Positions 38,875-52,305 of a stretch of DNA of 64,000 nt are shown here, piece after piece (position 1 is the stretch's first letter; each line of letters opens with the position of its first letter). Location: contig NC_092564.1 in NCBI RefSeq assembly GCF_037975245.1, positions 6,455,984 through 6,519,983 of the forward strand, read 5' to 3'. Under the pieces are notes generated by a model, which was not told the origin of the DNA, searched no databases, and saw only the letters and a program-made list of their open reading frames with translations. This stretch comes from Apostichopus japonicus (Eukaryota > Echinodermata > Holothuroidea > Aspidochirotida > Stichopodidae). The translations under genes and the position numbers were made by a program.

Positions 38875-41800
38875 AAGGTAAAAATCATAACACTATATCA
38901 CCTGTAAAAGAAAAAAAAAATGATTTCAGACATGTACAACACACATGCATGGTGGACCGAACATCTTTGAACCTAACAACCAAGAACCACAACGTTCCTA
39001 CGCACTGTTAAAGAGAGTCAAAGGTTTGCAAATTGTTCTTCTGAATTTGATTATGGTATTTTTCTTTGTTTACATAATTCACACCTTCTAGTGTCAGTGG
39101 GTATACACACATACTACTACAACCCTATATGCGTCGGCTTATACGTCTGGAGGTCTGTAATATGTGCAGCCTACTCATATGATTGATTGCTGCTCAAATA
39201 AACAACTGTTACGGTTAAATTGCGGCACGATTGCTCAAGTGGCGTTAGAAATGAACCGAATTGTCAAAAATTGTATTTTCATAAAGTCAATTTATTTCAA
39301 AAAGGATAGACACATGCGAACAACAAAATGTGAGAAAACCTTTTGGCTTCTGGCGAAGACGGATGTTCTAAAACGGCTTTTATAAGATGAGAAATATTAA
39401 CTCGCACCCATATATAGTAGTAGCATATACTTGAATGGGCAGGGCTACTTATAAGGAAGGACATTGCCGTGTGGTATAACATTATATATTTCCCCCGTCG
39501 CATAACAGGTGTGATTGCATCAAACACTGTACAGCCCACATTCTGCTATCGTGTACGTTTTACAATCTCAGCCATGGGAGGAGGGTTACACAACATTGAG
39601 CAAGTTTCAGCAAACATATTCAAATGTCTCTCGTTACACTATTGACGAAGAACGTATAATGGTCCCCTCCTATTTTTCAAATATTTTTTTCGATGAAAGG
39701 GTGGGTGATGTTTGCAAATTGCCTCTATATTGCATCACGGTTTCACGACGAAAACAATGTTTTCAACTATAGAGCATTACGTAGTCACGCACTTCAAAGT
39801 TGTCTCAACATTTTCAACCTTTCCATTTCGGATAATATTAAGTAATTTCACAGAAAACAGCTGATACCGTTCTGGACCATTGACCATATTAACTACTTTT
39901 ATTTTCTTTCCCTAAAACATAGTACACCGTATATGACGTCCATGCATGGTGTAGAGGTCCAAGAGTATTGGGGCAAACATTCACTTTAAAATATATATAT
40001 ATATATATGCATATATTATTACTTCTCATCGCCTAACAATGTGCAAAAAACGTTTCATGTTTGTAGTACAGTTGGAAGTTTTGTATATATGCGATTTAGG
40101 CTTTATAAGGGGCCAAGCATGTACTCGCTGAGTTGTTATTCCCCGTGGTATGTTCTACCAGTCCCTGTATGTAATTGATGGACGTCGATATTTCTGGCAA
40201 ATTTATTTATGAACTTGTTAGTATTGAGGTCATTGGACCGAGTCCAATGATGGACAAAATTTATTAACACTTTCAAAAATTTGTTTACAGTTTCCTAGTC
40301 ACTTTTTCGCTTATGATTGTTTGCACACATGAATATTTCAAGCGCCAATATGACTCTCGGTATCACCATCCGTGCTGAGGCTGTTTCCTGAAAAATAGGA
40401 ACGAATAAATATGATACCGGTTGTGATTCTCGCCCCAACGCGATACGTTTGCAAGCTATAACTAAAAGTAAATCCTGACTAGATAACGCCCAGACTGAGA
40501 GGTATTCTTAACAAATGAGTATATTGTCGAACTAGTATTTTAAAAGGAGAACAATATCTAAAGCAAGTATCCTGGTTACATTTTAATTCAAGTCCAAAAG
40601 GTCCCCTTTTTTTTGTAGATATTAACATCCCCTCATCATCATCATCTGAAGGTGATATGTTTGATTGCAAAAAATAAACTTGGGAGCGAAGAAGTGGGGG
40701 TGTCGTGTAACAAAAATATTTAGTTTTTCTTCAATATTTGGTATATTTCATATTAAGGAGACACATCGCGATATGAATTATAAAGGTACCACATTCAACT
40801 GTAGTGTAACTTTCAGATCATCATATCCTCTTAGGACATTGTAACCCTCCTCATTCCACGGTCAGAGCACTATATCTGGTAAGATTAATGTTTTTTATGC
40901 TTAGAATGTGCATCTTTTGACATCACACCTATGTACTGTTCCTTTTATGCTTTAGCTTTGATGACTGAATGTGTTCATATCTTGAAAGCGGTATGTTGGT
41001 CGATGCTCACTTGATTACAGCTTCTTCTTTCAGATATCAAAGTTGAGAGATAAAGTTAGCTCTGGACTATTTCTTTAATAAATTCACCTTCGATTAGATA
41101 AATCTGACCTCAATGTAATAGTTCCTCTATAAGTGAGGTCATTGGTTCGAATAACGCGTTACCCCTCCCCTCCCCCACCCCCAAGATTTCCTCAAACGTT
41201 TCAACGTCTATAATTTTTTAGACCGCTTTGTAAAGATTGCTTAAATTTAAGAATGCAGGCCGACGTATCAAAGTTGCTTCCAAACATTTGTTAATCTTAT
41301 ATACCGATGTTGCGGCAATCTAAGAACTTGAAAAGTTGTGCCAAAATACAATTTTTTTTTTGTCGTATCCGTATTTTAAGCAAACCAATTTACACCAATT
41401 AAGCAATATCGTACAGAACGAACCGTTTTACACTTCCCGTGATGTTTTGTGAACTGTTGAAAATTGTCAATGATCACCACAAATTTCTAGACCTTCCATG
41501 GTAAAACAATGCAGTTCATTAGTAACGATTGGTTATTGTCAACATAAACTATAACGTAGACAAAGTAAAATAACAAGACAGATATTATAATACGACAAAT
41601 CAGCATTTGTTGTACTTTATACAACTTCTTGAAATATTAGTAAGGTAACTTTCAAATCTACGGGTGGGGGTGGGGGGGGGGTGGGGGGTCTTCTTTATTC
41701 TGGCAGCACCTTCCATCTGTTGCTTTTGTTTTTGCAGATATCTGTCGTTATAATGTAGATACACAGCCGATTTCTCTCGACACATTATTCGAGACAATGA

Positions 41801-43954
41801 CAACAGATGAGAAAACAATATACCATGCATACTGTGGTGCAGTGTTGAAGAATATACAGTAACTTAAATTTTGTGTCTCAGCAATTCAGTCACAGAAATC
41901 ACTATGAACCAGGGAAATGCTGTCAGAATATAGCATTTCTCTGTATAAACCGGTTGTGTTGTCTGGTGCTTTCTGCTGGGAAAATTTCAGATCTCCTAAT
42001 TTTGCAATAAAGATTTGCAGTTTATCATATTTGTTGATAATAAAATATATAGAAAGTAGCTACATATCTCGCACTAATCCTACTTTGGACTTTCGCATAT
42101 TTGCATTCATGTAGCATCATGCATGTAAGATCATGTTCATAATTAATATCATTTGCTATGGTATACATGCCTCATTAATCTGTGTTTTACCTCTTTATAA
42201 TAGGCGACAGGAATCGCCTAGTATTCCTGCCCAGTAGTTGAGAGCGGTGTCAACTAACTATATTTGTTTTGTGATGGAAGTTCAGAAATTCAAAAAGCTT
42301 AAATCTGACTTGGTTTTCGAATAATCTTACACGGGATTAGCATGACCTTCTCGGGGTTTTCTCTCAAAAAGTTACCGTACTTGCTGATTAAAATTAATAT
42401 TAAAGTTTATTATTACTGCATAAACAGTTGTTGCTATTAGTACAACTCAAATGAACTCATTTGTCGGTTATGATGACAGAATAATTCATGTAAAATATAG
42501 GAAACATTATTGCTGACAATATGGATGAGATAAGGAAGGTATATGGTTAAAAGAACTACATTGAATCTATTTACCGAGGCCTAATGAAATTAAACAAAAA
42601 TGAAAATTAAAGCGGTGCATAATTTTCGTCAACGTCTACTCGAAGTGGAAATCAGGGAGATATTTGCATAAAAATAGCCAGCAAAGCTGTAGCAACACAG
42701 CGATATTAAAGTTAATCATAGTGTTAGGTGAGCTACCCGAACATATAGAGCTATTTTGCAGTTTGTCTCAGCGACCGAAACTTGCTGCCTCCCCCCCCCC
42801 CCCCCTCTGTATCCCGTATTTGATATATATTTTCATTTTTGTCATACACTTATATCGATCTCTACCCTCTATTCTTCACCATCCTACATAAAACCTACGC
42901 CTGAGCCTCACGACAGCAAAGCAAGTTGATAATCCTTTTCATCTCATCTGAAAAGGTTTCTTCCTGATCATCTAACGTGTGTAGTAGTTCTGCGAAATAT
43001 GGCGACACTGACTCACGAAAATACATAATATATAGGTCGTTGTAATCAAGGTTCAATGGTATTTGGACTTTTATAACTATCGTGAGATTTGAACTGGTAA
43101 ATGGTTTCCTCTGCATGGATATAGCAACGTCTGTTACAGATTCAGTTCATGGAACGCCGGAACTTAGACAGTCAAAGTATATCTTGATTGAGTCCGACCT
43201 TTGAACAAGGAACTGTTTAGTGCAAGTCGCCTGGGAAATAAAAAGCCACTCTAGTCGCGCTGTAAACACAGTGATCTAGTTCAATGGGCTTCTTTAAAGA
43301 AATCACATGTTTGGGAGACAACATCGTCATTGTCGTGTGGTAGTGGTATAGGGTATATAACAGTGTCTTGATGTTTTCCCCACGAGATGGTGCACCAGTT
43401 AGAAATAACAACTATAGTCTCTGTGATATAAATATATACGTGAAGACACAATAAAGATATGGACATCAATGGTTCATTTACTATGGATTCGTCATTAACT
43501 CTTACGTTAACTGGGACATTCCCTTTTGTTGTACACTATCTACATAAAGTCTAGTTAATATTGGTGACAATATCTAGTCTACATCTAGGCAAAAATTGTA
43601 ATTAAAAAACAATAGCCGCACGCAACAAAAAAATACAAAAATTAGCATTGAGTACAACATTGGCAAATTTTCCCTAAAGTAAACTACCATACAATTTCAG
43701 CTGGATTTATGAAGCTTTTATAGAATAATGAAAAGATGTTGTTAGTTAACTATGGTATACTGTTGAATTTAGAAACATCAATGACCACTTTCCAATATTC
43801 ACACAAATCTGTAGCATGTTGTAAACCCGTGTCAAATAAATTCATTCTACTGGTTGCTAGCACTAGTATACCCTATACCATCTTACAAAAAAAAAATATA
43901 TATATATACTGTCTCAACCGGGTATGCAGAGAATACTGCAAATTTCACAGCAGG
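38875..43954. other. Intron segment, no recognised element
   Basis: AT-rich unique sequence with an AT run at about 39992-40008 and homopolymeric G/C tracts near 41665-41690 and 42791-42806. I see nothing coding. Confidence 0.5.
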
Positions 43955-44011
43955 GAAATTTACAACTTTGATAGATCTGTTATAGATTTAGTCGTATTTC
44001 CTTCGAGTTAT
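43955..44011. repeat. Dispersed ~57-bp direct repeat, copy A
   Basis: GAAATTTACAACTTTGATAG with TTATAGATTTAGTCGTATTT and GAGTTAT; the same string with few changes recurs 510 bp downstream. Confidence 0.85.
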
Positions 44012-44464
44012 CATTCTTGTGAGTTGTTTCTCTGAGACTCGGGTATACCGTAAATAAAGCATTGAGAAAATTGCAATATAAACTTCCCCAAAAGTATACC
44101 ATACCGCTGAATATTGACTTTGTTTTATGACTTTTTTTAAAAATCAATCGCCCATGTTTTGTAAAATAGTTAAACGTGTTTTTTAGTAGACACTTAAGTC
44201 CAAGAAGCAAGTTATCATTTTTAAACGATAACAAAATGCGAAAGAAAATTGTTATTTTATTCTATTGTTGACCAACTATAATCTGCAGCCCTATAAAGAA
44301 ATAAATGGTTTTTGGAAACCAACAATGGATATACCCGTGTCTCTGCAGGGTGTTTGATGTAACCAAAATAATTATACAAGAGTCTGGCAAAAATACCCTT
44401 CCAATCTCGCGAAAATAAATTTCAAATGCCTATGCCATGCCAAGAACGCGGAACCTTCTCCAGT

Positions 44465-44522
44465 GAAATTTACAACTTTTTATAGATCTGGTATAGATTT
44501 AGTCATATTTCTTTTGAGTTAT
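44465..44522. repeat. Dispersed ~57-bp direct repeat, copy B
   Basis: GAAATTTACAACTTTTTATAG with GTATAGATTTAGTCATATTT and GAGTTAT, matching 43955-44011. The intervening 450 bp are not duplicated. Confidence 0.85.
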
Positions 44523-44867
44523 TAAACCTTTATAGTCGTTTTTGATAGAGAATCGTTTTTCAGATCCATTCCAAGTTTCCGTATGCTAGCAGGATTTTTG
44601 CTAGAAGTTTTCGAATTTTTTACTTTTTCCGGAGAATCTGCAAATTATTCTCAAATATCATGGAATATTCTGTTAGACAAATAGATGTTTTAGTTTGGGA
44701 ATTATGCGGTGTGCTTTCACGTTGGCGGTTAAATAGTTCTTAAAGTTCGAACTAATACCCTAACTATAGGCCAATGGTTATGGCCTAACTATAGGCCAAT
44801 TGTATGAGTTCTTGCATATTTGGAGGCGCAAACTGAACACTGCTTCAGATATTGAATAATGGACAGT

Positions 44868-45240
44868 ATTTTACCTTCAACAAAACAAAATATTACTGTG
44901 AGGCTATAATAGCCACACAGGTGATTCCATAACTTCCTTTAGATGTACAAAGTACACAACTCGTGAATGAACAGGTTTTTCTTTAAAATTATCAAAACAA
45001 GTTGATCTGATATAAGAAGTTTAATGTACACTAGGACTATACGTCAAATTATTTTAATACTTCACGTTTACCTTCGACAAAACATTACTAATAGCCTCAC
45101 ACGTGATTCCTTTATGTCCTTCACAGCTGTAAAATACACAACTCATGAATGAACAGGGTTTTTTTTAAATTTATTTTCTATTTTTGTGTGGACATTATCA
45201 AAACAAGTTGATCTGAAATAAGAAGCTTGTAATGTATAGT
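44868..45240. repeat. Two-copy ~182-bp tandem duplication
   Basis: TTTACCTTCAACAAAACA, GTGATTCC, TACACAACTCGTGAATGAACAGG and TATCAAAACAAGTTGATCTG recur in order 180-220 bp later. The second copy has an extra T-rich insertion of about 30 bp before the ATTATCAAAACAAG block. Confidence 0.85.
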
Positions 45241-48200
45241 TTAAAACAAATTGACCGGACGTAGGTGGATAGTTTTACCCGATATACAATTGGTATTTAC
45301 TCGCGTGTACGATATTTGTAACATTTGAAATCAAATATAAAACGTCGCAAAACTCAATACCTCAAAGAAATTGTGTGATTAACTTATACAGCCATCGAGT
45401 TAAATGTTGGTTGTTTGTTCCCCCTTAGCCTATTGAACCTTTTTTGTCAGAAAAAAATTGTCAAACCTCTGAGCTTGATTTCAAATACAATGTATTCTTT
45501 TATACAAAATGTAAAACACTTGTATATATCTCATATACACATTTGCATATAGGCTTATTTAATGAATTATATCGTCTCCCAGTGAAAGAGTTGATTTTAT
45601 TACCTAATTTCACACTAGCATAGCCTATACTTCATTGAAACTATTTACAGCAGTTTGTTTAGACACATACCATAAAACTTGTTAAGTGATTGCTCTTCGA
45701 AGCAAGTAGCAAGTACCCAATAAATGTTGCCACTGTAACGCGTGACGTCGATATCGATGACTTGAAACATTACAATATAACGAATCACTTTTTATTGCAT
45801 TCTAATATATGATTGGTTGTTTCCAACAGTAACTTAATTGACAACGTTTCCACGTTTATTGACCTAAAAATACTTTTTAAACACGTTTGCATCAAATGAA
45901 ATTTACATAAATAAATATGAAGTAAATAAATATATGAAGAAAAAAATCCGACTTTCATATATCATGTAGACATGTGTCATTAGTTACCTTGTTGATTTCA
46001 ACACAATTTGGTAAACACATAAACAAAGGCACAACAACATAGAAACCTGTATTAAACAACATTAATGTTTAATTCTTATGTGGTTTGGCTTTGAAGATGT
46101 TGAAAAGGTAGGGACCTTGTGTTAACACAAGATAAATGAAACAACCATCGGCAAACTTCAAAACTGCAATTTGTGGTATCAGAATAAAGACAAATAAAAT
46201 ACACACAGACACAGACACCCACACACACACATTATAATACGCACAGATATCTTCGTGTTGGGCCAACGGAGCTGTCATTTTTAATGCAGATTTGGATCCG
46301 TTGATTGGGTTTTGCTTATTTCTGAACCAAACCATCCCTGCTTCACCAGGAATTAAACTGCGTGAAGACAAATTCAGTTGGGTAGTCAATATAGCTTTAA
46401 GAGAAATTTTCTGCAATGTTTCGGTTCTCCAAATGCGTTATAAATGGGAATACGGGAATCAATTCGAGCTAGGAGGCAATGATTTAAGATGCATTGTTTC
46501 ATGTATAGTTTGTCTTGGACATTACATTGAGCTCGGGTCATTGTGTTTGAGACTGTTGGCCAGCTTAAGACTCAAAGAAGTTACAGCTTTGTTCTAACTG
46601 AGGAGATAACCTTCATGGAAAAGACAACAGGAAATTAAGTTTGTATTTCTGTTTTGACCGTAAAAAAGAATAAGAACTACTTGAGGATATAGAAGCCATA
46701 CCAGTTAATGGCACTAAGTTATCAAACAATCCATTCCTACTCCGACAGATTGATATTTTTAACGAAGCATGGCCTTGCTCAGTTTGCCGACGAATATTTG
46801 CTACAAACTTTTCATGAATGTGTATTTCATGGAGGTCTGCATACCTCAACAAATACATGGTTACAGGACTCACTATTAATATCGGATACTTGAGAAATTT
46901 TAAAAAAAAAATTGCTTTTTCTATTTCTTTTGGGGAAGTGAAATTATTTCCGTATAGCCATAAATAATGAAATATGGATTTTTAAGCTTATGTAAACTCC
47001 TTAGATTTGACGCATACGAATATAGTGAAGTAGCTTTTCGTATTGATTTCGGTAGATTACCTGATACTCAAATCCAATGACAATGGGGTGCATTATTGCA
47101 AGACCTATCAACTTTCATTTCAAAAGGAAGATGATATTTAAAGAAAAAACATTCCAAGTTGCTTTGTTCATATCGCTTATATATTTTGTATAACATAACA
47201 GGGAAAGCTGATACAACAGTACAGCATATAATAAATGAAGACTCTACATAAAAAAATCATTTTGTGCCAAAATATATATATATATTGGAGGGAAATTCAT
47301 ATTTTGATCAATGACTATCTAATTGTGAGAAATATTTGGTACACATGCAGTCACAGTCGACTTAACGCAAAATGCTGTTTAGAGTATGAATTCATTTGCA
47401 TAATAAGAGTTGTGTTTGTTGCTTGACCTTTGTACACCATATCCGCTTCCTCGTTCCCTTATCCCCACTTCTCTGTCGTTCAACATTTTATCAATCGTTA
47501 TTTGCATTATATAACTTCTTGAACGAAATAACTATATATAGGATGATCAATTTAAAGTTTGAAAGTTGCAATCATGATATGGCAGTTTTGCAGTTATGGC
47601 AGTTTGCAGTTATGGCAGTCTCACTATATAATAGTGAACGTTTTAATATTTCAGTAACATTTCTGCAAAACTGTAAAAGGCCAATCTGAGAATACACACA
47701 GTGCAGTGTGTAGATTACTGAAGCAGATTAGCATACCAATATTGTAGCATATTTAATATGTTAATAATCAATAAATATATATGAGATGAAGGACAGTCGG
47801 AAAGTCAAACTTTGTAACATGTCGTAATTGACAGACTAGACAGAAAGACAAAAGGGTAAAGGGCAAATTAAAACTTAATGAACAAACTAAAACAAATAGA
47901 CACATTGGGAGGCTTAATTAATAAATCCGTATCTAATTTTCCCCCCTTCCCTCAACTTTCTTTCATTATTGCCTCATCATTACAAGGCAATGCGCCGTAT
48001 ACATATAACGAGTAATAAATTTGGGTTATTCAATCAATTAAAATGATAATAAATTTAAAAAAAAAACAACTTTCGGATGAAAATAGGCTTTGGGATTTAA
48101 CCCATAGGGAGGAAAATCCAGGGAATCAGGGGAAGGTATCAACCTTTATGTTCTAGAGTTCCAGATTCAGTGACATCTAAAAACAGCTGTAAAATAATTC

Positions 48201-48329
48201 GAGGGGCTTGATTATCAGCCAAGGTTTATCCGTCCCTTACATCACTTCGATCATGAATTATAAGACTGAGCTTGATGAAATATCTTTTAAAAATTCAGTT
48301 AATTGAATATGTTTTTATTTTGTGTGACA

Positions 48330-48330
<1 letters not shown>
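45241..48330. other. Intron segment, no recognised element
   Basis: AT-rich unique sequence. There is a short (CA)n at about 46200-46229 and a small GCAGTTATGGCAGTTT duplication at about 47589-47620. The open frames at 46069-46597 overlap on opposite strands and show no domain. Confidence 0.5.
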
Positions 48331-48406
<76 letters not shown>

Positions 48407-48452
48407 TATATATAAATATATACATATATATATGTATATATATATACATATA

Positions 48453-48483
<31 letters not shown>
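48331..48483. repeat. (AT)n microsatellite
   Basis: About 150 bp of AT repeats with AAATAT/ATACAT variants toward the right. It directly abuts a retroposon-like tail at 48484. Confidence 0.97.
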
Positions 48484-48484
<1 letters not shown>

Positions 48485-48520
48485 GCGCTTCGAGATTTTT
48501 GGGAGGCGCTTTATAAGTAG

Positions 48521-48550
<30 letters not shown>
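48484..48550 (+). mobile_element. Retroposon 3' tail: GCGCTT hairpin plus (ATT)n
   Basis: AGCGCTTCGAGATT, then GGGAGGCGCTTTATAAGTAG, then seven or more ATT units. The paired GCGCTT motifs followed by TATAA and a 3' (ATT)n microsatellite are typical of the 3' ends of SINEs and CR1/L2-type LINEs in marine invertebrates. Only the tail is present, embedded between two AT arrays. Confidence 0.5.

Positions 48551-48582
<32 letters not shown>
48551..48582. repeat. (AT)n microsatellite
   Basis: Short AT array immediately after the (ATT)n tail. Confidence 0.95.
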
Positions 48583-48586
<4 letters not shown>

Positions 48587-49374
48587 TTTTCCTTTTTCAT
48601 TATGACTTTGAAAGTTACTTTCCTATACCCGAATCTGATAGTTTATACAAAGTATGATTTCAAAAACACCATGGGAGGTTCCAGTGGTTCACGATGGACC
48701 AGTTTGGTTGCGATTTTAGTATGTTATGTTCAGACATTTTCCTCGGAATAGACAGGAATAGACGGGGAATAACATAAAATACGTTTTAGAATTAATAATA
48801 TAATTCACAATTAAATATTGGTATATCTAATATCTATTAGACATACATTTTCTCATCACCATTGTTGTTCATTTCCGAAACATACAAAGTTAGCCTTTTA
48901 TTGTTTTATAATGATATACATATATTTAAATATAAATATATATATTGTGTCTTGAGTAAGGTCCTTCAAACTTCCTTTTTCCTATTGAAGTGATTTTCAA
49001 TCAGGAAATGCACCTTGGTAAAGTATAGCTTCTTGTGGTAATTGTGGCTTTACAGAATGTCCTTAACCTTATTTACTTTAATAAATATTTATTTAAAATT
49101 GTTACTTTTATAACTCTAATCCATTTATAGCAAACTTACATTATGAACTAATGATGTTTACAATGGTACACTTTTTGCATTTCTGGCATTAACCAACTAC
49201 ACACCAGACAATGTATGTTATAATACAATCAAACCACTCTCAACCGATTTCAAACAGTTCAAAGTGAAATATTTGTCGTTACCTCAAGAGCCACAAGACA
49301 AAAGTTAAAGGAATTCTCAACAAAATGTAAACTTTTTAATATTATGTAGACTACCTGCAGTATATGTTAATACC

Positions 49375-50100
49375 ATATATATATATATACTATACATATA
49401 TACTATTCACTATATATACTTTACATATACAACAGACTATAGAGAACTTTGAACTATATATAGGTAGTTAACGGAAGAGAGAAATGCTAACTGTATATAT
49501 TTAAGATAAAGATAACTTTCAGAATATTGTATAGGTATAGACTATATATAGGTAACTTGAAATACTTGAGTATTATTAAAAGTTGTATAGGAAAAAGGAC
49601 ATGGTAGGGAACACGTAACTGTTTAGGTTACATGGTAGAGAACGCTTATACAATCCAATATATGTGGAGTTTTCTAGTATTAATACTATAGGTTATAAGT
49701 GTAGTGAACTATTAATGTTATCAGGGAACTTCTACATGTGTGATAGGTAAATAACTTGCAATAAATACAATAGGTAATATAGAACTTTTAACACTTAGAT
49801 TATAGGTATAGCACGTTTAATACTATTAACATGGAGAACTATTAATATCATATGCATGTAGAACTATTAATACTATATGTATGGAGAACTATTTATACTA
49901 TATGTATGGAGAACTATTAATACTACATGTATGGAGAACTATTAATACTCTATGTATGGAGAACTATTACTACTATATAGAGAGAAATTTGATAACTATA
50001 TGTTATTGGTAGAGAACCTTAAATAATATAGTTTATGGAGGACTATTACTACAAAAGGTAAGGAACTATGACAATAAAGGCCATATAGGTAGGGATTAAA
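49375..50100. repeat. Degenerate ~25-bp AT-rich minisatellite
   Basis: The best-preserved units at about 49850-49980 read ATGGAGAACTATTAATACTATATGT (25 bp, five copies). Flanking sequence from 49375 carries progressively decayed versions with GGTA, GAACTTT, ACTATA and TATAGGT elements, suggesting an old array refreshed in its centre-right. Confidence 0.8.
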
Positions 50101-52277
50101 TAAAATGCATATGATGTGGGTAGGCTTATATATTATACAATGGGAAACTCTCATAGCAAGATTGGAAAAATATTTTTTTCTTTGTTATTGTATTAACATA
50201 ACTTTATGGCAAGTTAAGTCACATAGTGACCCCATGAGGCTTCACCAGCATTACGTTCATACAACTACCATATTAGGGATTAAAATTATAACTTTATTAT
50301 GTATATATAAATATTATTAAATTACTTTTGTCATATACTTGTAAATTTAATTCTTCAATTTAATAACCTCAAAACCACAACAAATCACTCGTGGCAAGTC
50401 GGATTAAAGGATTAAAACTCAATATTACATTTCCTTTTGTTCAGGCATGCAGGTAAACTAATCTATGATCGCCAAAGCAGCATTCTTGTTGCTCGTTCTT
50501 ATGCCCTTTACATATACCTATTCTGATATATTAAGACTAACCCGAATACATCATGTAATCATATGAAGCTTATACAGAAATGTATACTATTCACAAGTCA
50601 ATAAAATCGTATAAGAAACTACCAATACGCCCTGTAAGCTATGGCAAGATAAGACATAATATTTCATTTAATTCCAGATTTCTTTCTCTCTACACTTAAA
50701 AATAAAACAATAATTCAAAGATCTATAGATGTTGTTATCATGGAGATATTTGTAAATATTCTCCCTGAACCTTCCCTTTCCCCCCTTCAACTATTCAAGT
50801 GAACAGTAATAATAACATTTGTTTTTGTATCATACTATGGGGTGTATAGAACTGAGTACTAGTTGTGGCACAGTCAGAGGCAAATGAAGGTAAACAACGG
50901 GCCAGTTTATAATGTGGCCTCATCGTTACCTTATTTACACGCTAAGGGTAATTAGTGGCTTAATTGCTTGGAAAACAAATATAATTGAGGATATAAGTAT
51001 TTACACTAGCCGTGTAGTAATTCATTGTGATGCGGTCTATATTCTGAACTGGTATACATTTTACAACTAAAGAAACCGTTTAAAATTCAGGGTGTCTGCT
51101 ATATCAAGTTCAAAGGAGGACAGGTTTAATGTAATAAAAGTCAGTTCAATATAATACGTTTGTATGCGTCTGTACTATATACATACATAACAAGACGGAT
51201 GCCAGAGAATAAAGCTTTGTTTTTGGTTGCCTCGATTTTTTTTTTTTTTTTTTTTTGGCGATGCGTCGCTGCCTTCGACTTTCTTAAAATGAGTTATGAG
51301 GTACTGAAGGCTTACTATCTACTTGGAGCGTACATGCTGGTACCCTAGTGTCAGTCAGCCTAGTTTTAAGTGGGATTAGCCAGAAGAATATTATACCATG
51401 TTGAGGGTTGTCTTAAGCGATAAGCTCACGGTTAAGTAGTAATTTCAGTATATGTGTTGCCTATCTATCTTGCCATGCATGCAGGGTCAAACAATACGTT
51501 GGGTTATGCGTAGCTCTTTCGTGGGCTCCCTTTGTTTGGATTTGTGACATCGGAAACTAAAGAGCTCCATTGAATTACGAAAGGGGCAAAACAAAAATCT
51601 TGAGTCAATGAAGCCTAATATTATAAGTGTAACCGGATAATGATGTGGGGTGTTCCCTAAGTGCAACTCCCTAAGTGTGTGGGTCTAAACTTGAAGTAAT
51701 ACAGAAAACATAGCACACGGGATAGTGGTACAATGAAGGTAGAACTGGTGAAAATATATATTAGAAGAAAAAAAAAAATTGCTTTCAATAGAACATAACA
51801 TACATACAAATATGTTCCACTCCCCCCCCCCCCCAAAAAAAAAATCAAAGAATGTAATGTTTCTGCAGTGCTTGAGTGCAATACTGCATTGAAAACAATT
51901 GAATGGAACAACATCACGGAACAATAATCGCTATATTTCGCGGATTTGATACAGGACAGTGGTGACAATGGGGGATATCGGTTACAAGGTAACGTTTAAG
52001 ACAGGCTTTGACAAATGAAATATACAAGAACAATGAACACTGCTTTTGTTTAAACTGAATGCATTTTGACTATTTTTCAGTTATTCCTGTGCTTCAGATG
52101 TCATTTCAATATCATTTTTCATATCTCTCGGTTAAGAATTTTTTTTTTTGTCAAGTATATTAGATCACGGAAAAACGAAGAAATACATTATGATAAATTG
52201 TATTTATCAGAGTTCAACAAATTTTCAAGGCAGAAATGGAAAAAAAAACCGGTTTGTAGAAAAGAATTAATGTGAGT
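50101..52277. other. Intron segment, no recognised element
   Basis: AT-rich unique sequence. A T-run at about 51238-51256 and a C-run at about 51822-51834 generate the few open frames here. No exon seen. Confidence 0.5.
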
Positions 52278-52305
52278 TGACTATAAAGATTTATCTTTAT
52301 AGTCA
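52278..52305. repeat. 28-bp perfect palindrome
   Basis: TGACTATAAAGAT and its exact reverse complement ATCTTTATAGTCA are separated by TT. It can extrude as a cruciform or form an intronic RNA hairpin with a minimal loop. Confidence 0.9.
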
